From positions 186,001 through 250,000 of the forward strand of contig JACKBS010000013.1 in assembly GCA_020634435.1 (NCBI GenBank): a DNA stretch of 64,000 nt, in the 5' to 3' direction. A program made the position numbers and the translations under genes. Of this stretch, positions 43,447 to 52,248 are shown in pieces. Every line of letters begins with the position of its first letter. The stretch's first letter is position 1. The notes below the pieces were generated by a model. That model was given only the letters and a program-made list of their open reading frames with translations. It ran no database searches and was not told the origin of the DNA. This DNA is from Ardenticatenaceae bacterium (lineage in GTDB: Bacteria; Chloroflexota; Anaerolineae; Promineifilales; Promineifilaceae).

Positions 43447-44493
43447 ATGATAGTTGATGGTCATCTCGAACTGGCTTTTGATGCGGTGGTAAACGGCCGT
43501 AATCTGCAACAACCGCTGCCAGCCCTACGCAGCCGTGAAAAAGGTCGCCACCCTGCGGGAGTTGCCACCTTCACGCTGCCCGCACTGCAAGATGCTGGTG
43601 TGGGCCTTATCTTTGGCACAATTTTTGCCCAGCCTGCGCTGCGCCATACGGCCGAAATCGGCTACCACAACCAAGCCCAGGCGCACCAGCTGGCCATGAC
43701 GCAGCTGGATTATTACCATCGGCTGGCCGATGAAAATGACACCATTCGTTTGGTGCGTAGCCAGGCAGAATTAACGGCCGTTACCGAAAGTGAGGGCAGT
43801 GAACGGCCGTTTCTTGGCATCGTCCCGCTGCTTAAAGGTGCGGATCCCATTCGTCAGCCGGAAGAGCTGGAGCTATGGGTCGAGCGCGGCGTGCACATTG
43901 TGGGTCTTGCCTGGGACGACACGGCTTACGCTTCCGGTTTCCAGCGCGGCAGCCGATTTGGTCTGACCAAGGCCGGGCACCAGCTGCTGGAAATCATGGC
44001 TGATTTTGGCTTAGCGGCTGATCTCAGCGGCTTGAGCGAAAAAGCGGCCCTCGAAGTGCTTGATCGTTATCCGGGTCCGCTGCTTGCCTCGCACAGCGGT
44101 GTCCGCGCCCTTGTTCCTGATGAGCGCAATCTCAATGACAGACAAATTGCCCTGCTTGGCGAGCGGGACGGCGTGATCGGCGTGCCGCTCTACAATCCCT
44201 TACTGCGTCGCGGCCATCGCCACGGCGAGCACAAAGAGTTTGTTACTCTAGATCATGTGGTGGCGCACATTGACCATATCTGCCAGGTCTTGGGTGATGC
44301 CGTGCATGTGGGCATTGGCAGCGGATTGGGCGGTCGTTTTGGTGCCGCTGACCTTCCGCTGGGCGTTAATTCGGTAGCTGAAATAACAACGATTGGGGTG
44401 GCGCTTAAGCAGCGTGGCTATGGGGAAGGGGAAGCAACGGCCGTTCTTGGCCAAAATTGGCTGCGGTTCCTGGTCCGCTGCCTGCCTGGATAA
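43447..44493 (+). CDS. Membrane-dipeptidase-like peptidase (M19)
   Basis: The 348-aa protein has the M19 (renal dipeptidase) barrel: 'VDGHLELAFDA' at the start, 'IVGLAWDD' in the middle, 'DLSGLSEKAALEVL', 'PLLASHSGVRAL' and 'HVGIGSGLGGRFG'. Typical members read DGHNDLP at the first metal site and 'GSDFDG' near the end. Here the Asp after the His is Glu and the second Asp motif is GSGLGG, so metal binding is altered. It may act on an unusual substrate or be a non-peptidase member. It is followed by a hairpin that mainly serves the opposing RNA gene. Confidence 0.82.
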   Translation: MIVDGHLELAFDAVVNGRNLQQPLPALRSREKGRHPAGVATFTLPALQDAGVGLIFGTIFAQPALRHTAEIGYHNQAQAHQLAMTQLDYYHRLADENDTIRLVRSQAELTAVTESEGSERPFLGIVPLLKGADPIRQPEELELWVERGVHIVGLAWDDTAYASGFQRGSRFGLTKAGHQLLEIMADFGLAADLSGLSEKAALEVLDRYPGPLLASHSGVRALVPDERNLNDRQIALLGERDGVIGVPLYNPLLRRGHRHGEHKEFVTLDHVVAHIDHICQVLGDAVHVGIGSGLGGRFGAADLPLGVNSVAEITTIGVALKQRGYGEGEATAVLGQNWLRFLVRCLPG

Positions 44494-44494
44494 A

Positions 44495-44635
44495 AGAAAA
44501 GGCCCGATCGTTTGATCGGGCCTTCTTACAGGAGAAGCAAATGGGCGAGGAAACCCCACGAAACCTCGCCCAATCTCCCAATAGCATCACCCGAAACGCT
44601 TTAATCAGGTTAAAGGTATTGAGAGGAGGAAGTAC
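44495..44635 (-). ncRNA. Candidate structured small RNA, about 140 nt
   Basis: A consensus promoter on the minus strand points at this segment and a strong terminator closes it, with no reading frame between. The predicted fold has a 9-bp outer stem (44617-44625 with 44575-44583) that pairs fully only on the minus strand, because one pair is U.G there but C/A on plus. Inside it is hairpin CTTTAA/TTAAAG (44599-44615). A second hairpin GGGCGAGG/CCTCGCCC (44543-44571) follows, and then the terminator. I cannot match it to a known RNA family; it does not have SRP or 6S hallmarks. Confidence 0.6.
44499..44527 (-). terminator. Terminator of the small RNA
   Basis: AAGGCCCGATC and GATCGGGCCTT form a perfect stem. 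On the minus strand it is followed by TTTTCTTTT; on the plus strand the tail is a poor CTTCTTACA. So it mainly ends the minus-strand RNA, though it may also help end the dipeptidase gene. Confidence 0.8.
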
Positions 44636-44641
44636 ACGATT

Positions 44642-44670
44642 AGTATATCATAGAGTCTTTTTGGTGTCAA
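44642..44670 (-). promoter_or_regulatory. Consensus promoter TTGACA-17-TATACT
   Basis: On the minus strand TTGACA (44665-44670), a 17-base spacer and TATACT (44642-44647) form the best sigma-70 promoter in the window. It drives no protein gene, only the structured segment at 44495-44635. Confidence 0.75.
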
Positions 44671-44691
44671 TAGAGTGACAAATTGGTGTCA

Positions 44692-45234
44692 TTAATTGGA
44701 TTGCCAATAGCCTAAATCACCTAAAGCTGTATACAGCGGCTCCGAATCGGCCATGCGCATCGCGCCAAACCACCACGTCCCTTCGTCACCACGGAAGAAA
44801 TAATCATTCCCGGCATGGCGGCCCTCAAGCGGCACAATCATGTGTGTTGGCTGCCCTACGCGGAAGCTGGCCCGGTAGGCTACTGGGTTGTTGTAAAACA
44901 GCTCCAGCATGACCCCTTCTGTTTCGTAGTAATCCAAACTGTCTTCGCCAAGCCCCAGGTTGATTAGGTTCGTGTTGCTAAAATCATGGAGCGATTCGTG
45001 AACGGCCGTTGCCAATTCATTAAAGTTCTCGTGGCCCGGTTGAAGTACAATTTTTTCGCCATGATCCCAGATCACAATGCGATCGGGCGTGGCATCCACA
45101 TTTCGGCCGGCAAACCACAGCCAATCACCTGTGTTCAGCGCCGAGATTGCGTAAATAATCACCAAAATCGCCACCACAAAAAAGATAAACGGCTCCAGAA
45201 TACGGATTTGCTTGGGATGTTTTAATTCGTACAT
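44692..45234 (-). CDS. Unknown membrane-anchored 180-aa protein
   Basis: The protein has a short basic N-terminus, one membrane helix (about 13-36, 'ILEPFIFFVVAILVIIYAISAL') and a soluble part. In it 'AGRNVDATPDRIVIWDHGEKIVLQPG' and 'FNELATAVHESLHDF' might be a substrate- or ligand-binding fold of the DUF-type seen in Chloroflexota. I do not recognise it. It stands alone between the small RNA and the ABC permeases. Confidence 0.6.
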   Translation of the reverse strand: MYELKHPKQIRILEPFIFFVVAILVIIYAISALNTGDWLWFAGRNVDATPDRIVIWDHGEKIVLQPGHENFNELATAVHESLHDFSNTNLINLGLGEDSLDYYETEGVMLELFYNNPVAYRASFRVGQPTHMIVPLEGRHAGNDYFFRGDEGTWWFGAMRMADSEPLYTALGDLGYWQSN

Positions 45235-45322
45235 GGCACACCTGCCAATCCTTAAAATAGAAAAACGATGGCATGATAGTCCACGGAATAACCGTAGACT
45301 ATCATGCAGGCTAATTTGATGT

Positions 45323-46300
45323 CTACAATTTCAGTCTGGGGTCGAGGGCATCGCGGAGACCATCACCCAGATAGTTCACCGCCAACACCGTGACAAAAAT
45401 CAACAACCCCGGATACAACGCCTTCCACGGCGCCGTGAACATGTCCTTCTGCACATCCTGCAACATGTTGCCCCACGTCGCCACCGGCTGCTGAATGCCA
45501 AACCCCAGGAAACTCAGCGCAGATTCCACCAGAATCACCCCGCCCAGTCCCAACGTCGCATTCACAATAATCGGCGGAATCGCATTCGGCATCATGTGCC
45601 GCAGAATAATCTGCAAATCACTCATGCCCAACGCCCGCGCCGCCTCGGTGAACTCCTGGTTGCGCAAGCTCAACACCTGCGCCCGCGCCAACCGGCACGC
45701 TCCTGTCCAGCCCAGCCCGGCCAAAATGGCAATAATCACAAAGGCCTGGCTCCACTCCGGCGGCAAGAACGAGATGCGCAGGTCGCGCAAGATAGACGAC
45801 AGCACCAACAGCAGCGGCAGCGAGGGCAGAATGATGATGAACTCCACAATCCGCTGAATCACGCTGTCTATCCACTTGCCAAAGTAGCCCGACACCGCCC
45901 CCATAAACATGCCAAACGTCTCCGATATGATCGTCACCGAGAAGGCAATCACCAGGGACAGCTGCCCAGCTACCATCAACCGGTACAGCACGTCTCGGCC
46001 TAGTTCGTCGGTTCCCAGCGGGTGCTCCGCTGAAGGAGCGGCGTTGCGGGAGGACAGGTCTTGGGTGTCACGGCTGTAGGTCATTTCTTCACCGCGCGAG
46101 ACGTTGTAGTAGGTCATGCGCGACATGACGATGGGACCAATCACCACAAAGGCGATGATAATCCCCAGGATGATCAGGCTGGCGGTGGCCAGGCGATGCC
46201 GCCGCAGCCGCTTCCAGTAGGTCATCAAGATGTGTTCGGGTTTGGATGTCATCAGCGCGTCGGCTTGCAGGGCATCCACATCAATTTCAGCTACGCTCAT
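45323..46300 (-). CDS. Peptide/nickel-type ABC transporter permease (DppC-like)
   Basis: The 325-aa membrane protein has the OppC/DppC N-terminal helix and a periplasmic segment ('PSAEHPLGTDELGRDVLYRLMVAGQ', 46,000-46,040). A six-helix core carries the EAA loop 'EAARALGMSDLQIILRHMMPN' that docks the ATPase subunits. The order and length fit. It lies 114 bp downstream of a DppB-like gene on the same strand. No ATPase or binding protein is in the window, so the substrate is unknown, though oligopeptides are the usual cargo. Confidence 0.9.
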   Translation of the reverse strand: MSVAEIDVDALQADALMTSKPEHILMTYWKRLRRHRLATASLIILGIIIAFVVIGPIVMSRMTYYNVSRGEEMTYSRDTQDLSSRNAAPSAEHPLGTDELGRDVLYRLMVAGQLSLVIAFSVTIISETFGMFMGAVSGYFGKWIDSVIQRIVEFIIILPSLPLLLVLSSILRDLRISFLPPEWSQAFVIIAILAGLGWTGACRLARAQVLSLRNQEFTEAARALGMSDLQIILRHMMPNAIPPIIVNATLGLGGVILVESALSFLGFGIQQPVATWGNMLQDVQKDMFTAPWKALYPGLLIFVTVLAVNYLGDGLRDALDPRLKL

Positions 46301-46413
46301 GGTTCTCTCCTTAAAAGAGTCTTTGTCGTTTTTGCATGTGGTGGGTAGCGAGTTGTTTGTCGCGGGTGGCTTGTTTCCTCATGCACCACGCGCAACTCGC
46401 CACCAGCCGCTTC

Positions 46414-47601
46414 TTAGTCAAACCGGATGCGCGGGTCAACAATCGTGTAAAGAATGTCGCCAATCAGGGTGGCCAACACCACCAGAATGGCGGTGATGAA
46501 CAGCAGGGCCATCACAATCGGCCAGTCATCCCGGTTGAGCGAGTCGATGAACAGCCGCCCCATGCCGGGGTAGTTGAAGATGGTCTCGGTGATAATCGCC
46601 CCGCTGAAGATGCCCGGTATCTGGAACACCACGATGGTGATGAGCGGAATCAGGGCATTGCGAGCGGCGTGCTTGAGGATGACCATGCGTTCCCGCAGAC
46701 CCTTGGAACGGGCGGTGCGGACGTAGTCCTGGCGCAGCACTTCCAGCATGGAGGAGCGCATGAAGCGGCTCCAGCCAGCCAGGTAGAGCAGGGTCAACAC
46801 GCTCACTGGCAGGACCAGGTGGATGATGCGGTCGGCCAGGGAGTAGGGCTGGATGCCCAGCACGTCCTGGATGCTGCCGGCGATGACGCGAGTGGTGAAG
46901 ACGTCGCCGGTGGGGAAGAAGGGCAGTCCCCACTGCTGGAATTGCACCCCAAACAAGATGATGGTGAGCAGACCAAACCAGAAGACGGGCATAGAGATGC
47001 CAAAGAAGCTAAAGGTGGTGACGGCGTAGTCCAGGCGGGAGTACTGTCGGACGGCCGAAATGATCCCAATCGGCAGGGCAATGAGCAGGGAGATGACGGT
47101 GACGGTGGTCATCAGGATGAGGGTGTTGGACACCCGGCTGCCGATGACGGAGGTGACGGTCTGGCCACGAGCCAGGGACCAGGATTGGCCCCAATCCCAG
47201 CGCAGCACGCCGCCGCGGCAGGGGGCGATGCGGGTGGTGTCGGCGCCTTCGTTGGTGCCGCCGGCATCTTGGCAGGTGGGGGATTGGTAGTCGCGCCAGG
47301 TGCCGGTTTCGAACATTTTCTCGGCGGGACCGGGGTTGCCGATGGCGTCGCCGACTTCGTCGAGCCAGTCTTCACCGGTCAGCCAGGTGAGGTATGCCAG
47401 GTAGGTGGGTTTGTTGAGACCGAGGGTGGCTTCCAGCCGAGCGATGTCTTCCTCGCTGAGACGCTGTTTGGCGTCAGCGGCCAGGTTTAGCCCCGACAGT
47501 GGCCCCCCTGGCACTGCGTTGAGCAGCAGGTAGATGGTGATCGTCGCCAGGATTACCACCAACACCATCTGAAAACCGCGTCTGATAAGGTAGTTGGTCA
47601 T
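46414..47601 (-). CDS. Peptide ABC transporter permease (DppB-like), copy 1
   Basis: The 395-aa membrane protein begins 'MTNYLIRRGFQMVLVVILA' and ends with the DppB core, including 'VRTARSKGLRERMVILKHAARNALIPL'. An extracytoplasmic segment of about 100 residues (45-150) with 'GGTNEGADTTRIAPCRGG' is longer than in ordinary DppB and contains two cysteines. ATG 47601 follows an AGAAGGAGA ribosome site. It is about 85% identical by eye to the gene at 47780-48967, including the extra segment, so the pair arose by tandem duplication. It should form the channel with the DppC-like protein. Confidence 0.9.
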   Translation of the reverse strand: MTNYLIRRGFQMVLVVILATITIYLLLNAVPGGPLSGLNLAADAKQRLSEEDIARLEATLGLNKPTYLAYLTWLTGEDWLDEVGDAIGNPGPAEKMFETGTWRDYQSPTCQDAGGTNEGADTTRIAPCRGGVLRWDWGQSWSLARGQTVTSVIGSRVSNTLILMTTVTVISLLIALPIGIISAVRQYSRLDYAVTTFSFFGISMPVFWFGLLTIILFGVQFQQWGLPFFPTGDVFTTRVIAGSIQDVLGIQPYSLADRIIHLVLPVSVLTLLYLAGWSRFMRSSMLEVLRQDYVRTARSKGLRERMVILKHAARNALIPLITIVVFQIPGIFSGAIITETIFNYPGMGRLFIDSLNRDDWPIVMALLFITAILVVLATLIGDILYTIVDPRIRFD

Positions 47602-47709
47602 TTCGATTCTCCTTCTCACTAAATCGATTTTTGGACGTGCGTGCGAAAGTTGTCTTTTTTGACAGTTACAATCCTAGAGGAAGAAGGGTATGAGAACTGC
47701 CAGCGATCT

Positions 47710-47728
47710 GTATCAAAATCGTATCAAA
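47710..47728 (-). promoter_or_regulatory. Candidate operator TGATAC-N5-TGATAC upstream of permease copy 1
   Basis: Minus-strand TTTGATACGATTTTGATAC is a direct repeat of TGATAC with 11-base period, 109 bases upstream of the ATG. Nearly the same sequence precedes copy 2 at the same distance (49071-49088), so it is conserved within the duplication. Confidence 0.5.
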
Positions 47729-47779
47729 CTGATTTGCTGACTGGATTTCACCTACTTTTGTTCGCTTTAAGCGGAGGTC

Positions 47780-48967
47780 TTAGTCGAACCGGATGCGCGG
47801 GTCAACAATTGTGTAGAGAATATCGCCAATGAGTGTGGCAAGGACGACCAGAACTGCGGTGATAAACAATAAGGCCATCACAATATTCCAATCATTTTGG
47901 TTGAGGGCTGTTACAAGTAGACGGCCCATGCCGGGATAGTTGAAAATTGTCTCAGTGATAATGGCACCGCTAAAAATGCCGGGGATTTGGAAGACGACGA
48001 CGGTGATGAGGGGGATCAATGCGTTTCGGGCGCCGTGTTTCATGATGACAAGTTTTTCGCGCAATCCTTTGGAGCGAGCGGTTCGTACGTAGTCCTGGCG
48101 CAAGACTTCTAGCATAGATGCACGCATAAAGCGGCTCCAGGTGGCCAGATAAAGCAGGGTGAGCACAGAGACGGGCAGAATTAAATGTACGATGCGGTCG
48201 GCTAGGGAATAGGGTTGGATGCCCAGGATGTCCTGGATGCTGCCGGGAATGACGCGGGTGGTGAAAACATCACCAGTGGGGAAGAAAGGTAAGCCCCAAT
48301 CCTGAAATTTTATGCCAAAGAGGATGATGATGAGCAGGCCGAACCAGAAGCTGGGCATGGAGATGCCAAAAAAGCTGAAGGTTGTCACAACGTAATCGGC
48401 TTTAGAATATTGTCGTACGGCCGAAAAAATGCCAATCGGGAGAGCAATAAGTAAGGAGACGATGGTGACGGTGGTCATGAGGATGAGGGTATTGGATACC
48501 CGGCTGCCAATAACGGCCGATACCGGCTGCCCTTTGGCTAGAGACCAGGATTGATCCCAATCCCAACGGATGACCCCGCCACGACAAGGTAACGGCCGTG
48601 TGGGATCAGCCCCCTGATTGGTCCCGCCCGCATCTTGGCAGATGGGGGATTGGTAATCGCGCCAGGTGCCTGTTTCAAACATTTTGTCGGCTGGGCCGGG
48701 ATTGCCCAGGGCATTGCCGACTTCATCGAGCCAATCCTCACCAGCCATCCAGGTGATGTATCGTAAGTAGATTGGTTTATTGAGGCCCAAACTGGCAGCC
48801 AGCCGGGCTTTGTCTGCTTCGGTGAGCCGTTGCTTGTTATCGGCGGTTAATCCCAGCCCGGAGAGCGGCCCGCCCGGCACCGCATTTAGTAAACCGTAAA
48901 TAGCCATCGAGGCCAGAATAACAACCAATACCATTTGGAAGCTGCGCCTGATTAAATAGTTGGTCAC
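47780..48967 (-). CDS. Peptide ABC transporter permease (DppB-like), copy 2
   Basis: The 395-aa protein is a close relative of the gene just downstream, with the same opening 'MTNYLIRRSFQMVLVVILA', the same long external segment and the same EAA-like loop. It uses a GTG start (48967) behind AAGGAGA. Changes between copies are mostly at third codon positions, so both are under selection. Having two B-type permeases and one C-type suggests either alternative heterodimers or recent dosage gain. Confidence 0.9.
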   Translation of the reverse strand: MTNYLIRRSFQMVLVVILASMAIYGLLNAVPGGPLSGLGLTADNKQRLTEADKARLAASLGLNKPIYLRYITWMAGEDWLDEVGNALGNPGPADKMFETGTWRDYQSPICQDAGGTNQGADPTRPLPCRGGVIRWDWDQSWSLAKGQPVSAVIGSRVSNTLILMTTVTIVSLLIALPIGIFSAVRQYSKADYVVTTFSFFGISMPSFWFGLLIIILFGIKFQDWGLPFFPTGDVFTTRVIPGSIQDILGIQPYSLADRIVHLILPVSVLTLLYLATWSRFMRASMLEVLRQDYVRTARSKGLREKLVIMKHGARNALIPLITVVVFQIPGIFSGAIITETIFNYPGMGRLLVTALNQNDWNIVMALLFITAVLVVLATLIGDILYTIVDPRIRFD

Positions 48968-49070
48968 GCCGTTTCTCCTTGTTATGTTTTGGGAAATCTA
49001 CCGGGATTCGGCAGCAATTGGAATAAAGTTAGTTTAGAGAGGTCCAGAATAAAGAACTGCTTATGCTGTG

Positions 49071-49088
49071 CATCAAAATCGTATCAAA
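49071..49088 (-). promoter_or_regulatory. Candidate operator upstream of permease copy 2
   Basis: Minus-strand TTTGATACGATTTTGATG, 104 bases upstream of the GTG, repeats the motif at 47710-47728. A looser copy (CAATCGTATTAA) lies 20 bases further, towards the divergent STAND gene at 49166, so the site could serve both directions. Confidence 0.5.
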
Positions 49089-49165
49089 TCCTTTTTTGTG
49101 CTGTTTCAATCGTATTAATTTGGTAACATGCAGAGGAATTAGACCCGTCAGGCAAGAGGTTTATT

Positions 49166-51634
49166 GTGGGAAATCCATTTCAACTGGCCGATTTGTTAAC
49201 CCAGTTCATTAAGCGGTCTGGCTATACGCCGGGGCAGTTGGAGAAGCTGTCTGGTGTACCCAAGCCAACAATTGTGAACTGGATGGAGGGCCGGGTGCGG
49301 CGGCCGCGCACGCTGACTGATCTGGTGCGGGTAACGGCCGTTCTCCACCTCACTGAAACCGAAGCCTCCCAACTGTTGCAGTCTGCCGGGCACCCCACCA
49401 TTGCCGAACTGCGGCGCGATTTGCAGCAGATGCCGGACGAGACCTTGGCGCGCTTGATTGCCCATTGGGCAGGAACGGCCGTTCCTGTTGCCGAAAGCAC
49501 TGCTCCCTTCCAGGCCATGGCCCACCTGCCGTACTTTGTGGGGCGTGAGGCGGAACTGGAAAAGCTAAAAGAAGTGCTGCTGGCGGGCGAACATGCCGCT
49601 ATTTACAGCATCCAGGGTATGGGTGGTGTGGGCAAGACGGCACTGGCGGCCAACTTGGCTTATCAGCTGCGCGGCCTGTTCCCCGATGGCGTGCTGTGGG
49701 CCAGGGTGGATATTTCCGATACGATGTCAATTTTGAGCACTTTTGCCAGCGCCTATGGCCTGGATGTGCGGCAATACGGCGACCTGGGCAGCCGCAGCCG
49801 GATTGTTCGTGAGCTGCTGGCGCATAAGCGGGCGCTGCTGGTGCTGGACAACGCACAAAGCAGCGAGCAGGTGAAGCCGCTGCTGCCGCCGACTGGTTCC
49901 TGCGCGGTGCTGATTACCACGCGGCGGCATGATTTGGCGGTGACGCGGGGCGCGACGCGGCTGGTGCTGGGGCCGTTTGCCAGCGATGGCGCAGAATCGT
50001 TGGCCCTGTTTGCCGAAGTGTTGGGTGAAGAGCGGGTGGGGATGGAACGGCCGTTATTCATTGAGCTAGCCGATTTATTGGGGCATTTGCCATTGGCCGT
50101 GGCCATTGCTACCGGGCGGCTGGCGTACGAGCCTGGTTGGTCTACGACCGAATTTGTGCAGCGCGTGCGGCAAGAGCGGCGGCGTCTGGCCGAGCTGGAA
50201 AGCGAAGATCAGAGCGTGCGGCTGTCGTTTAACACCAGTTTCCAGCACCTGACGCCGGAGCAGCAGCGCTTTTTTGCGGCGCTGGGCGTGTTTGACGGTG
50301 ACGATTTCAGCAGTGCCGCGGCGGCGGCTGTAGCCGATGTGCCGATTGATGTGGCGCAAGATCATTTGCGGAAGCTGTATGCGTTGTCGCTGGTGCAGGC
50401 CGGGCGTGAGACGCGCACCGGTCAGCCGAACCGGTATCGGCTGCATTTGCTTTTGCGCGATTATGCGGCACAGCAGTTGGGGGAGGATACGGCCGTTACC
50501 CACCGCTTTGTGAGCCATTATGTAAACTTTTCGCGAACCAACAGCCACAACTTTGCGGCGCTAGATTTGGAGCAGAAAAACGTGCTGACGGCGCTGGAAA
50601 TGGCCGAGCAAGTGGGCCAAACTGCCGATTTTGTGGCCGGTGTCCTGGCATTTTATCTCTTTTGGGAGGCCAAGGGGCTGTACGCTGTGGCTGGCGATTT
50701 TCTGGCACGCGTGGCAAAGTGGCGGCCAGAGGAACCTGCGTTGCAGATGCGGCTGCACCATTACCAGGGGCGGCTGGCTCAGCGGCAGGGCGAGTACATT
50801 GAGGCCGAGGCGCAGTTTGAGCAGGCGCTAGAGCTGGCCCGTGAATTGGCCGCTGAGGAAGAGTTGAGCCATTTGCTGCGGGCGTTGGGGGTGCTGGCAG
50901 CTCGTCGTGGCGATTATGTGCTGGCCGATGCTTACTACAAAGAAGGGTTGGAACTCGCCAAAACGTTGGGACACGGCGGCATCGTGAGCAATTTTTTGCG
51001 TGGCTTGGGGGTGCAGGCCTACATGCGGGGCGATTTTGCCCGTGCTGAAGCGTTTTACGAGGAAGGGCTGGCGCTCATCGAGATGCTGGATGAAGAAGCA
51101 CCAGATGCCAAAGGGCAAGGTGGGATGCTTTGGGGGTTGGGCGTGCTGGCCCAAGAGCAGGGCAATCTGGACGAGGCCCGCCGCTACTTTGAGCAGTCGT
51201 TGGTGCTGGCCCGGCAGGTGGGGCAGCAGGAGCGGGTGATTTTGCTGCTGCGCATGCTGGCCGATGTGGCTGTGGTGCAAACTTTGCCGGAGCAGGCCAC
51301 TGCTTACTGGCAAGAGGCGCTGACGCTGGCACAAGATATTGGCCATCGCTGGCAGGTGGCGCGGGTGCTGAGCGAGTGGGGTGAGTACCAAATTCAGGTG
51401 GGGGAAACGGCCGTTGCCCACCAAACGTTTGAGGAATTATTCCGACTGGCCCGCATTTTGCAGAGCCAGGAACTGGTGGCGGTGGCTTTGTATGGTCTGG
51501 CGCGGGAAACGGCCGTTCGGGGTGAGCTAGACAAAGCGATTGAATACGGCCGTGAAAGCCTGGATACCTTTACCGCAATGGGCCACGCCAGAGTGCAGGA
51601 AGTGCAGGCGTGGCTGGTGGGGCTGGAGGATTAA
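49166..51634 (+). CDS. STAND regulator: HTH - NB-ARC - TPR
   Basis: The 822-aa protein has an N-terminal XRE-type helix-turn-helix (about 10-60, 'SGYTPGQLEKLSGVPKPTIVNW'-like within 49,210-49,275). A short spacer leads to an NB-ARC NTPase: Walker A 'GMGGVGKTALAANLA' at about 152-166, Walker B 'RALLVLDNAQ', the sensor 'VLITTRR' and the 'GHLPLAVAI' GxP motif. Ten or so TPR repeats run from about 520 to the end. This is the AfsR/DnrI-like STAND layout, in which a signal bound by the TPRs drives NTPase-controlled oligomerisation. It may act as a transcription factor or sensor; a defence role is possible. GTG 49166 is the start behind AAGAGGT. Confidence 0.88.
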   Translation: MGNPFQLADLLTQFIKRSGYTPGQLEKLSGVPKPTIVNWMEGRVRRPRTLTDLVRVTAVLHLTETEASQLLQSAGHPTIAELRRDLQQMPDETLARLIAHWAGTAVPVAESTAPFQAMAHLPYFVGREAELEKLKEVLLAGEHAAIYSIQGMGGVGKTALAANLAYQLRGLFPDGVLWARVDISDTMSILSTFASAYGLDVRQYGDLGSRSRIVRELLAHKRALLVLDNAQSSEQVKPLLPPTGSCAVLITTRRHDLAVTRGATRLVLGPFASDGAESLALFAEVLGEERVGMERPLFIELADLLGHLPLAVAIATGRLAYEPGWSTTEFVQRVRQERRRLAELESEDQSVRLSFNTSFQHLTPEQQRFFAALGVFDGDDFSSAAAAAVADVPIDVAQDHLRKLYALSLVQAGRETRTGQPNRYRLHLLLRDYAAQQLGEDTAVTHRFVSHYVNFSRTNSHNFAALDLEQKNVLTALEMAEQVGQTADFVAGVLAFYLFWEAKGLYAVAGDFLARVAKWRPEEPALQMRLHHYQGRLAQRQGEYIEAEAQFEQALELARELAAEEELSHLLRALGVLAARRGDYVLADAYYKEGLELAKTLGHGGIVSNFLRGLGVQAYMRGDFARAEAFYEEGLALIEMLDEEAPDAKGQGGMLWGLGVLAQEQGNLDEARRYFEQSLVLARQVGQQERVILLLRMLADVAVVQTLPEQATAYWQEALTLAQDIGHRWQVARVLSEWGEYQIQVGETAVAHQTFEELFRLARILQSQELVAVALYGLARETAVRGELDKAIEYGRESLDTFTAMGHARVQEVQAWLVGLED

Positions 51635-52248
51635 CTGAGACCAATTGGGCGTTTGAGAAAAGGTCGTAAATATCTTTGATAGAGATTGAAGCTGAGACCT
51701 AAAGCTAGACCGGCCAGTATGCCGAATGCTGGCATTATTGCCAAGGCAATAGGCCTTAAAAACAGAAGAATAGGATTTTGCCAAAGCCAAACACTTCCTT
51801 CGTTGTCAATGACAGCAAAAGAATCAGCTTCTCCATCAGCAGCAGAAACAAACTCATAAATACAAGATTCTATATTTTTGGGTGGCTTTACTCTTGAGGA
51901 GAAAGCGATTGATTCATAATCGCAATTAGCAATATTTTTACTTAAGTTATCTGTGGACAGAAGACAATCTATTTCGCCAGTATTGCAGTTAAAAAGGTCT
52001 TCAACTGGTTGACAATTCGATTCGCTATTGCCACAGAAATAAAAATTTTCACTATATTCTATGTAAACTGAACTCCAGGAAATATCGCTTAACTCAACTC
52101 CGGTGTTGCTTGGAGGAGTGCCTAATTTTTCCCATCTGACAAAATAGCCTGTTGTTGAAAGTCGATTGTATTGAACCCCGGCGAGAAAGCCCAAGCTAGC
52201 CAATCCAAAGACGATTAGCCAGCTTTGCCATTTGGGAGGTTTAGCCAT
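51631..52248 (-). CDS. Unknown membrane protein with external cysteines
   Basis: The 205-aa protein has a helix near each end (about 9-26 and 160-185) and between them an outside domain of about 130 residues with six cysteines ('YFCGNSESNCQPVEDLFNCNTG' within 51,950-52,025). Its gene is AT-richer than its neighbours, which hints at later acquisition. Its start overlaps the dnaE stop by eight bases and its end overlaps the STAND gene end by four, so it is translationally linked to dnaE. No family is recognised. Confidence 0.6.
   Translation of the reverse strand: MAKPPKWQSWLIVFGLASLGFLAGVQYNRLSTTGYFVRWEKLGTPPSNTGVELSDISWSSVYIEYSENFYFCGNSESNCQPVEDLFNCNTGEIDCLLSTDNLSKNIANCDYESIAFSSRVKPPKNIESCIYEFVSAADGEADSFAVIDNEGSVWLWQNPILLFLRPIALAIMPAFGILAGLALGLSFNLYQRYLRPFLKRPIGLS

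Noticed and set aside
44540..44640. Possible riboswitch leader.
   Set aside because: It lies downstream, not upstream, of both neighbouring genes and has its own promoter and terminator, so an independent RNA fits better.
46301..46413. Possible small gene or promoter between the two permease types.
   Set aside because: It is an inverted repeat of GGTGGCGAGTTG-like units with no start codon, ribosome site or -10/-35 pair.
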